Source: Streptomyces sp. SW4 (lineage in GTDB: Bacteria; Actinomycetota; Actinomycetes; Streptomycetales; Streptomycetaceae). From it: a stretch of 64,000 nt of DNA. The stretch spans positions 5,267,001-5,331,000 of the forward strand of contig QKWM01000004.1 in NCBI GenBank assembly GCA_003248315.1, written 5' to 3'. Positions 35,368-43,164 of the stretch are shown here, piece after piece; the stretch's first letter is position 1; each line of letters starts with the position of its first letter. The position numbers and the translations under genes are program-made. The notes below the pieces were generated by a model, which worked only from the letters and a program-made list of their open reading frames with translations, was not told the DNA's origin and ran no database searches.

Positions 35368-35712
35368 TCACGGCACCAGGAGCAGCTCCCGTTCCTGCTC
35401 CTGGTCGCCGGCGGCCGTCCCCTCGTCACGCGTGCGGAAGGCCCGCGCCAGCGTCTCCACCGCCGCCGCCACGGCCTGCGGCGCCCCCTGCACGGTGACC
35501 GTCACCGGCGCGGACAGCCGGCCGCCGCCCTCGCCGGGGCCCGCCGCCTCCGGGGTGAGCGGCGCCGTGAAGGTCGCCGACCGGACCGTCGCCCGCTCGT
35601 CGGACGGCACGTCCCGCGCCGTGCCGAACACCCCTTCCAGTACCCGGACCACCGCCCGCGCGTCGTCGACGCCGCCTCCGCTGAACGTCACGGTGAGCTG
35701 TGTGTCGGACAT
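35368..35712 (-). CDS. Small hypothetical protein, helix-strand pattern
   Basis: 114 residues, intact, from ATG at 35712. It begins MSDTQLTVTFSGGGVDDARA and VVRVLEGVFGTARDVP; a variable Gly-rich loop follows, then VTVTVQGAPQAVAAAVETLA and a charged end. The beta-alpha repeats look like a small ferredoxin-like fold. No family was recognised. Convergent with the aldo/keto reductase gene. Confidence 0.55.
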   Translation of the reverse strand: MSDTQLTVTFSGGGVDDARAVVRVLEGVFGTARDVPSDERATVRSATFTAPLTPEAAGPGEGGGRLSAPVTVTVQGAPQAVAAAVETLARAFRTRDEGTAAGDQEQERELLLVP

Positions 35713-35875
35713 CCTGCGCGACCTCCTCGGTCTCGGCTGCGGGTCGCCGCCCGTGTAACCGTGTGCCGCCCGCACAAACCGTCCGCCCCGCCACCGCGGC
35801 CGGGCACGACAGGGAGCCTGACTCCGGGGAACCCGGGAAGAGAAGAGGGCACGACAGGCGAACAGGAGGCGAACG

Positions 35876-36382
35876 GTGGCGGACACGGGCGCGGCAGCAC
35901 AGGGCACGTCGAGGCGCCGGGGGCGCAACGAGACCGAGGAGGAGAGAGCGGACCGGATGTGGACCGAGCTGATACAGGAGGTCCGCGTCGCCCAGATGGG
36001 TGTGCAGATCCTGTTCGCCTTCCTGCTGACGGTCGTCTTCCAGCCCAAGTACGAGGATCTGTCGGACACCGACCAGACGATCTACCTGGTGACGGTCGTC
36101 CTCGGGGCGTGCGCCACCGGCGCGCTGATCGCCCCGGTCTCCCTGCACCGCCTCGTCTCGGGTCGGCGCATCAAGCCGCAGGCGGTGCGCTGGGCGTCCC
36201 GGCTGACGCTGCTGGGCCTCGCCCTGCTGCTCGCCACGACGACGTCGTCGCTGCTGCTGATCCTGCGCGTCGCCACGCACGACTCCTTCGTGCCGTGGAT
36301 CGTCGCCGGGGTGGTCGCCTGGTACCTGCTGTGCTGGCTGGCGATCCCGGTGTGGACCCGCTACCGGCACACCGCCGACTGA
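35876..36382 (+). CDS. DUF6328-type membrane protein
   Basis: 168 residues, intact, from GTG at 35876 after CAGGAGG. A charged N-terminus (NETEEERADRMWTELIQEV) is followed by the family-like RVAQMGVQILFAFLLTVVFQ and three more spans (YLVTVVLGACATGALIAPVS, LLGLALLLATTTSSLLLIL, FVPWIVAGVVAWYLLCWLAI). The QTGVQILFAFLL-like motif identifies DUF6328. Function is unknown; such proteins occur throughout Streptomyces. Confidence 0.8.
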   Translation: MADTGAAAQGTSRRRGRNETEEERADRMWTELIQEVRVAQMGVQILFAFLLTVVFQPKYEDLSDTDQTIYLVTVVLGACATGALIAPVSLHRLVSGRRIKPQAVRWASRLTLLGLALLLATTTSSLLLILRVATHDSFVPWIVAGVVAWYLLCWLAIPVWTRYRHTAD

Positions 36383-36410
36383 CCCCGCCGGCAGGCCGCA
36401 CCGGCCGGTC

Positions 36411-36836
36411 TCAGCTCCCGGCGATGATCTCCGCCAGGACCTCGTCGACGCGCACCTCCTCCTGCCCCGGCCGGACCAGGGCGTGGGTCTCCCGCAGGAA
36501 GGCGGCGACGGCCGGCGCCCACGCGTACACGACCGCGTGATGCCGGCCCCCGTCGGGCCGGAAGTCGCCGAGCAGCTCCACGCGCAGCTCGTCCCACATG
36601 CCGCGGGAGACCGGCCGCAGCCGCACGTCCCCGACGCCGACCGGGCGCAGCAGGCCCTCGCCGAGCATCTCCCGGTCCAGCGTCCAGCGCGCCAGCACAC
36701 GGCCGTCGGCGCTGAACACCACCGTCACCGCGAACGGGTCGGCGGCGTCGTACCCCAGGTGGGCGAGCACGGGAAAGCGCTCCGTGTCACCGGCCTGAAG
36801 CTGCACGACCAGGGTCTTGTGCACGAAGGAGTTCAC
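36411..36836 (-). CDS. SsgA-like sporulation/cell division protein
   Basis: 141 residues, intact, from ATG at 36836. It starts MNSFVHKTLVVQLQAGDTER and contains ADPFAVTVVFSADGRVLARW, LDREMLGEGLLRPVGVGDVR and VVYAWAPAVAAFLRETHALV. These are the core SsgA-like protein blocks. The family is limited to sporulating actinomycetes and controls septum placement and peptidoglycan remodelling. Which paralogue (SsgB-SsgG-like or other) cannot be set from sequence alone. Confidence 0.9.
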   Translation of the reverse strand: MNSFVHKTLVVQLQAGDTERFPVLAHLGYDAADPFAVTVVFSADGRVLARWTLDREMLGEGLLRPVGVGDVRLRPVSRGMWDELRVELLGDFRPDGGRHHAVVYAWAPAVAAFLRETHALVRPGQEEVRVDEVLAEIIAGS

Positions 36837-36990
36837 GGCGTGGGCCTCCGGGAGAACGGGCGTGAAGCCTCGGGAGTCGGACGTAGAGCCTCCTAGTACC
36901 CCGTCCTCCCGCGAGATGCCCCTGCGTCCGGGTGAATCCGGCGCCCCCGGGAGAGGCGTCCGGCCGGGCCCGCCCGGGGCGCGGTGCGGC

Positions 36991-37968
36991 TCAGGAGCCG
37001 CCCAGTGCCTCGCGCAGCGCCGGCAGCAGCGTCTTCTCGGACCAGTCGAGGAACGCGGGCTGCGAGTCCCCGCCGATCTGCACCAGGGCGATCTCGGTGA
37101 ACCCGGCCTCGGCGTAGGGCCGCACCGCCTCGACGAAGGCGTCCGGGTCGTCGCCGCACGGGATGGACTCGGCGACGTCGTCGGGCGTGACGAACTGGGT
37201 CGCCGCCTCGAAGGAGTCCGGGTGCGGCAGCTCCGAGTTGACCTTCCAGCCGCTGCCGAACCAGCGGAACTGGGCGTGCGCCCGCTTGATCGCGGCGTCC
37301 CGGTCGGTGTCGTAGCAGACGGGCAGCTGGCCCACGCGCGGCTTGCCCTGGCCGCCGTGCCGGTCGAAGGCCTCCAGCAGCCCGGGCTTCGGCTCCGTCG
37401 CGATCACCAGGTCGCCGAGTTCGCCCGCGAGCCGCGCGGACCGTTCCCCGGAGACGGCGACGCCGATCGGCGGCGGGCTGTCCGGCACGTCCCACAGCCG
37501 GGCCGACTCCACGTCGAAGTGCTCGCCGCGGTGGTTCACATGGCCGCCGCCGAACAGCGCCCGGATGATCTCGACGGCCTCCCGGAGCATCTCGTGCCGC
37601 ACGTCGACCGACGGCCAGCCGCCGCCGACCACGTGCTCGTTGAGGTTCTCCCCGGACCCGAGCCCCAGCCGGAACCGGCCCTCGGAGAGCAACTGCATCG
37701 TGGCGGCCTTCTGCGCCACCACCGCCGGGTGGTACCGGAACGTCGGACACGTCACGTACGTCATCAGCGGGATGCGCGAGGTGGCCTGGGCCGCCGCCCC
37801 GAGCACGCTCCACGCGTACGGCGAGTGACCCTGCGCGCGCAGCCACGGGAAGTAGTGGTCCGAGGTCACCGAGAAGTCGAAGCCGACCTCCTCGGCCCGC
37901 ACCACATGGGCGACGAGGTCGCGGGGGCCGGCCTGCTCGGTCATCATCGTGTATCCGATTTGCACCAT
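36991..37968 (-). CDS. F420-dependent LLM-class oxidoreductase (TIGR03557-like)
   Basis: 325 residues, intact, from ATG at 37968. It begins MVQIGYTMMTEQAGPRDLVA and has FDFSVTSDHYFPWLRAQGHS, MTYVTCPTFRYHPAVVAQKA, LGLGSGENLNEHVVGGGWP and FTEIALVQIGGDSQPAFLDW. The pattern matches F420-dependent glucose-6-phosphate dehydrogenase-like members of the luciferase-like family. It would use coenzyme F420, which Streptomyces makes. The substrate is not fixed by the sequence. Confidence 0.88.
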   Translation of the reverse strand: MVQIGYTMMTEQAGPRDLVAHVVRAEEVGFDFSVTSDHYFPWLRAQGHSPYAWSVLGAAAQATSRIPLMTYVTCPTFRYHPAVVAQKAATMQLLSEGRFRLGLGSGENLNEHVVGGGWPSVDVRHEMLREAVEIIRALFGGGHVNHRGEHFDVESARLWDVPDSPPPIGVAVSGERSARLAGELGDLVIATEPKPGLLEAFDRHGGQGKPRVGQLPVCYDTDRDAAIKRAHAQFRWFGSGWKVNSELPHPDSFEAATQFVTPDDVAESIPCGDDPDAFVEAVRPYAEAGFTEIALVQIGGDSQPAFLDWSEKTLLPALREALGGS

Positions 37969-38016
37969 GTGGGCCGAGTCCCCGGAGCGTGGGTGCGGAA
38001 ACGGGCCGTCACCCGG

Positions 38017-39616
38017 TCAGCCCTTCGGCTCCCGGAAGGTGGCCAGGACGGTGGCCAGCGCCCGCTCGTTCGCGTCGTCCGTCCAGTCGGCCGCCGGCGT
38101 GGTCCAGCGCAGGGAGAAGCTGCGGCCGCCGCCGAGCAGACAGCCGCGGCCGAAGGTGCGGATCCGGACGCCGTCGTCGTCGGCCAGCCACTCCATGTCG
38201 GCGGCCTCGCGCCCCGGTAGGTGGTCGCGCGGATCGCGCCGATCCGCTCGTATCCCGCCGCACGGCTCAGGCCCGGCTCGACGTCGTCGCGCCAGACGGC
38301 CACCGGGTCCGCGCCGGCCCGGTCGCTGTACGTCACGGCCAGTGTGCGGGGGTCGCCGGGAGCGCCGAAGACGACGCGGTACGCCGCCCCCGCGCCCGGG
38401 TGGTGTCCTGCCGGCGCCAGCCGTCGGGCAGCGCGACCGAGAAGCCCTCCGGTGCCCGGTAGGTGCGGAAGCCGGCCGGCGGGGCGGTCGCCGGCGCCGA
38501 GGGGAGGGCGGCCGCGGCGGCGCCGTGCCCGGCGACGCGGTGCCCGGCCGGGGCTCCCGCCCGGCGGCACCGCGGGCGCGGACGACGCGGTCGGGGCGGC
38601 GGTGCCCGGGCGGCTGCCGGTCGTGGACCCGCCGTCGCCGGGCAGCCCGTACGCGGCGGCCAGCACGGCGAGCGTGACGGTGACGACGGCGAGGGCCGTC
38701 CCGGCGGCCGTCGTCCGCCCGCTCCACCGGTGCCCGGCGTGGCGGACGGCGGCACCGGCGCCGCGCAGCCGCGGGCCGGGCGGCGGCCCGGCGACGGCGT
38801 CGCCCTCCTCGGTCAGCACCCGGAGCAGGGCCTCGCGGACCACCGGCCGGGGCAGCCGTTCACGGGAGTCCTTGCGCAGCAGCCCCTGCACCGCCTGGGT
38901 GAGCGGGCCGGCGCGCAGCGGCGTCCGCAGCGGCAGCCGGTCCACCCCCCTGAGCGTGTCCTCGGGCCGGCCGCGGTCCCGGAACGGCGGACGCCCCTCG
39001 ACCATCGTGTAGAGGATGGCGCCCAGCGCCCACAGGTCGGCCGCGGGCCCGATCCGCTCGTCGCGGGCCTGCTCCGGGGAGGCGTACGACGGCGCGGTCA
39101 GCCGCGGCGCGAGGGTGGCGCCGGCCAGTCCGAAGCCGGTGACCACGACGGGGCCCTCCTCGGACACGAGAACCTGACCGGGGCTCAGTTCCCGTGGGTG
39201 ATGCCCTGGCGGTGCGCGGCCTCCAGCACGTCCAGCAGGCCGAGGGCGATGCGGGCGGCCCGGACGTGGTCGACCGTGCCCTGCCCGGCCAGGAGTTCGC
39301 TCAGCGGCACGCCCTCGGTCCACTCGGTCACCGTCCACAGCGAGCCGTTCTCCACGACGGCGTCGATCACCGGGGCGACCCTGTCCGAGCACAGCAGCCG
39401 CATCGTCTCGCAGGTGCGCACCACCCGCCCGGGGACGCGGCGCAGGGTCTCGCCGGAAGGGCCGCCGGGCAGCCGCACCCGGGTGACCAGACACGGCCGG
39501 CCCGCCTCGGTGTCCTCCCCGGACCAGCAGACGCGGTTGGTCTCGCCGTGGACGATCCGGAGAAGGCGGTACCTTCCGGCGACCCATGCGTGTGTGGAGA
39601 CGTGCGCCCTGCCCAT
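38017..39616 (-). CDS. Membrane pseudokinase with extracytoplasmic domain (frameshifted)
   Basis: ATG at 39616. The kinase-like domain starts WVAGRYRLLRIVHGETNRVC but has no glycine loop; PCLVTRVRL lacks the ATP-binding Lys. The catalytic loop is THGNLSPGQVL (HGN instead of HRD, Gln for Asn), and DFG is TGFGLA. Downstream kinase fold motifs remain: YASPEQARDERIGPAADLWA and LGAILYTMVEGRPPF. A single membrane span (LAVVTVTLAVLAAAYGL) and a 200-residue outside part follow (YRAPEGFSVALPDGW, RRVVFGAPGDPRTL-type segment, NERALATVLATFREPKG). Indels lie near 39188, 38530, 38402 and 38213. The changes at the catalytic sites are substitutions, so inactivity is real. Confidence 0.8.
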
Positions 39617-39961
39617 GGCCATCCCTCGTTCGCGCCCCTGGCTCTCAGCTCGTCCAGAGATACGGTGAGGAAGGCCCGGTGTGTTCAGAAGGACCCGCGA
39701 ATTCCCGGCGCTCTTCCGCCCTTTCCGCAAAAGCCGATCAGGTGTGCGAGGAAATGCGGCCATCCGGCGGGGCACCGCCTCCCACCTCGCGCGACCCGCC
39801 CAGGAAACCGGCCCGCGCATTCCGCCACCGGATGCCCGCGGGCGCGAATTCCCGCCCGACCAGGTGGTAACCCGCGGTAAATGCGGAGGCGGCGGTCAGC
39901 CGGAACTCCGCGTTCCCGGGCCGGAATCCACCGCCGCCTCCCGATGGGCCGCGCCGCGGGG
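39617..39961. other. Noncoding gap with terminator
   Basis: 345 bp between the pseudokinase start and the dehydratase stop. It holds a terminator-like hairpin at its right end (39885-39941) and the pseudokinase promoter region at its left. No gene is supported. Confidence 0.5.
39885..39941 (-). terminator. Hairpin downstream of the dehydratase gene
   Basis: Perfect 12-bp arms (GGAGGCGGCGGT at 39885-39896 and its complement at 39930-39941) with a 33-nt loop that contains a smaller CCGG/CCGG pairing. It lies 21 bp past the stop. Confidence 0.6.
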
Positions 39962-40921
39962 TCAGCGCAGCCCGAACCGTCCGGCCCAGGCCGCCATGTC
40001 CGCGGTGCTCGCGTTGCCCCCGCACACCACCAGCCCGAGCCGGGCACCGTCGCCCACCCGCTCGACCACCCGGCGGGCGGCGGGCAGCAGACATCCGGCG
40101 GCCGGCTCGGTCCACACCTTCGCGCGGTCGGCGAACTCCAGCGACCCGCGCACGGCCTCCCGGTCCGGCACCACCAGCACCTCGGTGACCAGCGCCGCCA
40201 CATGCTCGTACGTCAGCCGGGACACCGACGGGGCGGTGAGCGTGGTCACCAGGGAGGACACCGGCACCGTCACCGGGCCGCCGGCCGCCAGCGCCCGGGA
40301 CATCGCCTCGGCGCCCTCGGTCTCCACGCCCCACACCCGGACGCCCGGACGGCGCGCCCGCAGCGCCGCCGCCACCCCGGCGATCAGCCCGCCGCCCCCG
40401 ATGCTCACCAGCACATCGGTGACGTCCCCGGCGTCCTCGGCCAGCTCCAGCCCGACCGTGCCCTGCCCCGCGACGACCACGGGATCGTCGAAGGGGTGCA
40501 CGACGGTCAGGCCCTCCTCGCCCAGCCGCTCCGCGAGCGCGAACGCGCCGCCCATGTCGTCGGTGACCCGCACCGTCGCACCCGTCTCCCGGGCGATCTC
40601 CACCGACCGGGCGGGCGCCGAACGCGGCATCACCACCGTGGCCTTGACCTCCAGGGCGGCGGCCATCACCGCGACGGCGATGCCGTGGTTGCCGCCGCTG
40701 ACCGCCACGACCCCGGCGGCCCGCTCGGCCTCCGTGAGCGACAGCAGCTTCGCCGCCGCGCCGCGCGCCTTGAAGGAGCCGGTGCGCTGCAGCAGCTCCA
40801 GTTTCGCCTCCACCGGGACGCCCAGCAGGGCGGACAGGCCGGGACTCGGCACGGTGGGCGTGCGCACGACGTGCCCGGCGAGCCGCTCCGCGGCGGTGGT
40901 GATCTCCGTGATGCCGATCAT
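39962..40921 (-). CDS. PLP-dependent threonine/serine dehydratase-like enzyme
   Basis: 319 residues, intact, from ATG at 40921. The PLP Lys is in LLQRTGSFKARGAAAKLL, the substrate loop is AVSGGNHGIAVAVM, and the phosphate-binding loop is VSIGGGGLIAGVAAAL. The end carries GLVVCGGNASTADMAAW. Length and motifs match the short, catabolic-type threonine/serine dehydratases without an ACT domain. It deaminates threonine or serine to the keto acid. It is 23 bp downstream of the AIM24 gene and on the same strand, so the two may be cotranscribed. Confidence 0.9.
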   Translation of the reverse strand: MIGITEITTAAERLAGHVVRTPTVPSPGLSALLGVPVEAKLELLQRTGSFKARGAAAKLLSLTEAERAAGVVAVSGGNHGIAVAVMAAALEVKATVVMPRSAPARSVEIARETGATVRVTDDMGGAFALAERLGEEGLTVVHPFDDPVVVAGQGTVGLELAEDAGDVTDVLVSIGGGGLIAGVAAALRARRPGVRVWGVETEGAEAMSRALAAGGPVTVPVSSLVTTLTAPSVSRLTYEHVAALVTEVLVVPDREAVRGSLEFADRAKVWTEPAAGCLLPAARRVVERVGDGARLGLVVCGGNASTADMAAWAGRFGLR

Positions 40922-40944
40922 GGTGCGTCGTCCTTCCGCCGGGC

Positions 40945-41621
40945 TCAGTGCTGCTGGGGCTTGTGCGGCGCCGCCTCGCTCGGCCGGACCACGACGTACC
41001 CCTGGCCCTGGAGCACCAGCTGGACCGCCTCGCCCGAGCCGCCGCGCAGCATCGAGCCGATGGACTGCGACCGGTGCAGCGTGGTCTGCAGCCCGCGGTC
41101 CAGCCGACGACCGCGTCCGTGTCGACGTACACCGGGTACTGCGGGGAGACCGGGATGACCAGCGGGTTGCCCTCGCAGACCAGGCCCAGCCTGCCCTGTC
41201 CGGTGAAGACGCTGTTGAACAGGCCGCCGCCGCTGATGCCGGCGCCCTTCACGGTGGCGATGCGGTAGGACAGCGTCGCGTCGAAGCACAGCACGTTGCG
41301 GCCGTTGACGGTGAACTCGTCGCCCGGGCCGACCTCGACGACGAAGCAGTTCTGCGCCTCGTGCGCGAACCAGGCCTCGCCCTGTCCGCGCACCGCCATC
41401 AGCGGCAGGCCCTCCCCGGTGACGGCGCGCTTGAGCATGCCGCCCACGCCCTGGCCCTTGCGCTCGAACTGGAGGCCGCCGCGGTAGGCGACCATGGCGC
41501 CCTGCCGGGCGAGCATCTCCCCGTCGACGACGTACCGGATGCACTTGGCGTTCTCGACGGTCATGCCCGGGGCCTGCGCCGGCTGGACCATGTGCTCGCT
41601 GGAAAAGAGGTCACCCTTCAT
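40945..41621 (-). CDS. AIM24-family protein (one frameshift)
   Basis: ATG at 41621. It begins MKGDLFSSEHMVQPAQAPGM and has CIRYVVDGEMLARQGAMVAY, GEGLPLMAVRGQGEAWFAHE, FDATLSYRIATVKGAGISGG and LGLVCEGNPLVIPVSPQYPV. One base is missing near 41098; the end reads LQTTLHRSQSIGSMLRGGSG to APHKPQQH. The beta-helix fold is that of the AIM24/TIGR00266 family, found in bacteria and yeast mitochondria; its role is unclear. It precedes the dehydratase gene in the same direction. Confidence 0.85.
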
Positions 41622-41680
41622 ACGCGCATCCTGTCCCGGACGGCCCCCTTCCGCCAAGATCGCCGTGGGCGGAGTTCCGG

Positions 41681-43079
41681 TCAGCCGCCGAGGAGTTGCG
41701 TCCAGTACGTGCCGGCCCGGCCGCCGCCCGCGAGTCCGACGCCGATGTGGGTGAAGGCGCGGCCCAGGATGTTGGCCCGGTGGCCGGGGCTGTTCATCCA
41801 CCCCTCCACCACGTCGGCGGGACAGCGCTGACCGCAGGCGATGTTCTCGCCGACGGTGCGCCGCCGGGCGCCGGCGGCCGCGGCCCGGTCCGCGGCCCGG
41901 TGCCGTCCGGCGAGGTGTGGGAGTAGAAGTCCCGGGCCACCATGTCGGCGCTGTGTCCCTGCGCGGCCGCCGTCAGCCGCGCATCGGCGGCCAGCGGCGG
42001 CAGGCCCGCCCGGGCCCGCTCGCCGTTGGTCAGCTCCACCACCTCCGAGGCGAAGCGCGCCAGTCCGTCCGGGTCAGCGGCGCGGCCCACAGCGCGGTCC
42101 AGTAGACGCCGCCGGACGGGCCGTCGGTGACACGGGCCAGACCGGCGTGCGTGAACACGGGGCCGTGCAGGGTGCGCCGGGTCCGGTCGGTGCTCAGGCA
42201 GTACGCGACGAACTCCTCCGGCGTGCGCGGCCCGCAGACCAGGTGCTCGCCGATGGTGAGGAAGCGGTAACCGGCGTCCAGGACGCGCTGGTAGACCGAG
42301 ACACCGTCCCTGGTCTGCACGGTCGGCGCGCCCGCCGCGGCCATGGCGCCGGCATGGGCGCGGGCCGCCGCGGCGAGCCGGGCGTCGGGGGAGACCGCCG
42401 GGGAACCGGCCGAGGCACGCGCGGCGTTGACCGCGTCGAGGAAGCCGTCGGCGCCGGCACCGACGGCGGGCGGGGTGCCGGTGAGGGCGTACGCGTCGGG
42501 GCCGGCGAGGGTGCGTGCGTCGCGGCCGGCGGCGGTCGGGGTGCCGGTGAGGGCGTGCGTGTCGGGGCCGGCGAGGGGGTGTGCGTCCTGGCCGGCGGCG
42601 GTCGGGTCGTCGGTGACGTCCACGCCGAAGTCACGGGCGAGTCCGGCCAGTCCGTCGGCGTACCCCTGCCCCAGGGCCCGCAGCTTCCAGCGGTCACCGC
42701 GCCGGTAGACCTCCGCGAGCAGCAGCACGGGCGCCCGCCCCGCCGGCGGCGGGTGAACCGGGCGAACGTGCGGCCCGCGCGTCCGTCACCCGCATCGCGG
42801 GCGCGGGCAGCCGGTCCGGCGGGATGCCGGGATCGGCCGGGCTGACGGCCACGGTGACGCGGGTGGCACCCGCCGCAGCCCCGCCGGATCCACCGTGAGG
42901 ACACCGTCCTCCAGCCGGACGCCCGGTGCCCGGGCTGGTTGTAGAAGACGAAGTCGCCGTCGCCGTCCACGGTGCCGCCGTCGTCCGTCACCAGCGCCGA
43001 CACGTCGAACACGCCGGGCACCCGCACACCCACGGGGCCGGCCGGCAGGGGAACGTTGCCCCGGGACCAACTCGTACAT
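41681..43079 (-). CDS. TerD-CAP-CAP fusion protein (several frameshifts)
   Basis: ATG at 43079. The N-terminal ~125 residues are TerD-like: MYELVPGGNVPLPAGPVGV after a one-base correction, DGDGDFVFYNQPGHR, LTVDPAGLRR and VLLLAEVYRRGDRWKLRALG. A linker carries two 22-residue repeats (GPDTHALTGTPTAAGRDAR and its copy). Two CAP/SCP domains follow: the first around VNAARASAGSPAVSPDARLA, the second LTNGERARAGLPPLAADARL, HSADMVARDFYSHTSPDG, GWMNSPGHRANILGRAFTHI. Indels near 43060, 42930, 42872, 42757, 42080 and 41905. TerD proteins bind calcium and respond to stress; CAP domains are often extracellular, which makes this fusion unusual. Confidence 0.78.
42474..42605. repeat. Two tandem 66-bp repeats in the TerD-CAP linker
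   Basis: Units at 42474-42539 and 42540-42605 with a few mismatches, encoding 22-residue Thr/Ala/Gly/Asp-rich units of the interdomain linker. Confidence 0.75.
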
Positions 43080-43164
43080 CGTGCCGCCCCTGTCTGCTGG
43101 TTCGCGCGCCGGTGGGGTGTCCTGGAGGACGTACGGCACGCCGTCCCGGTTCCCCGGGCGCCGG

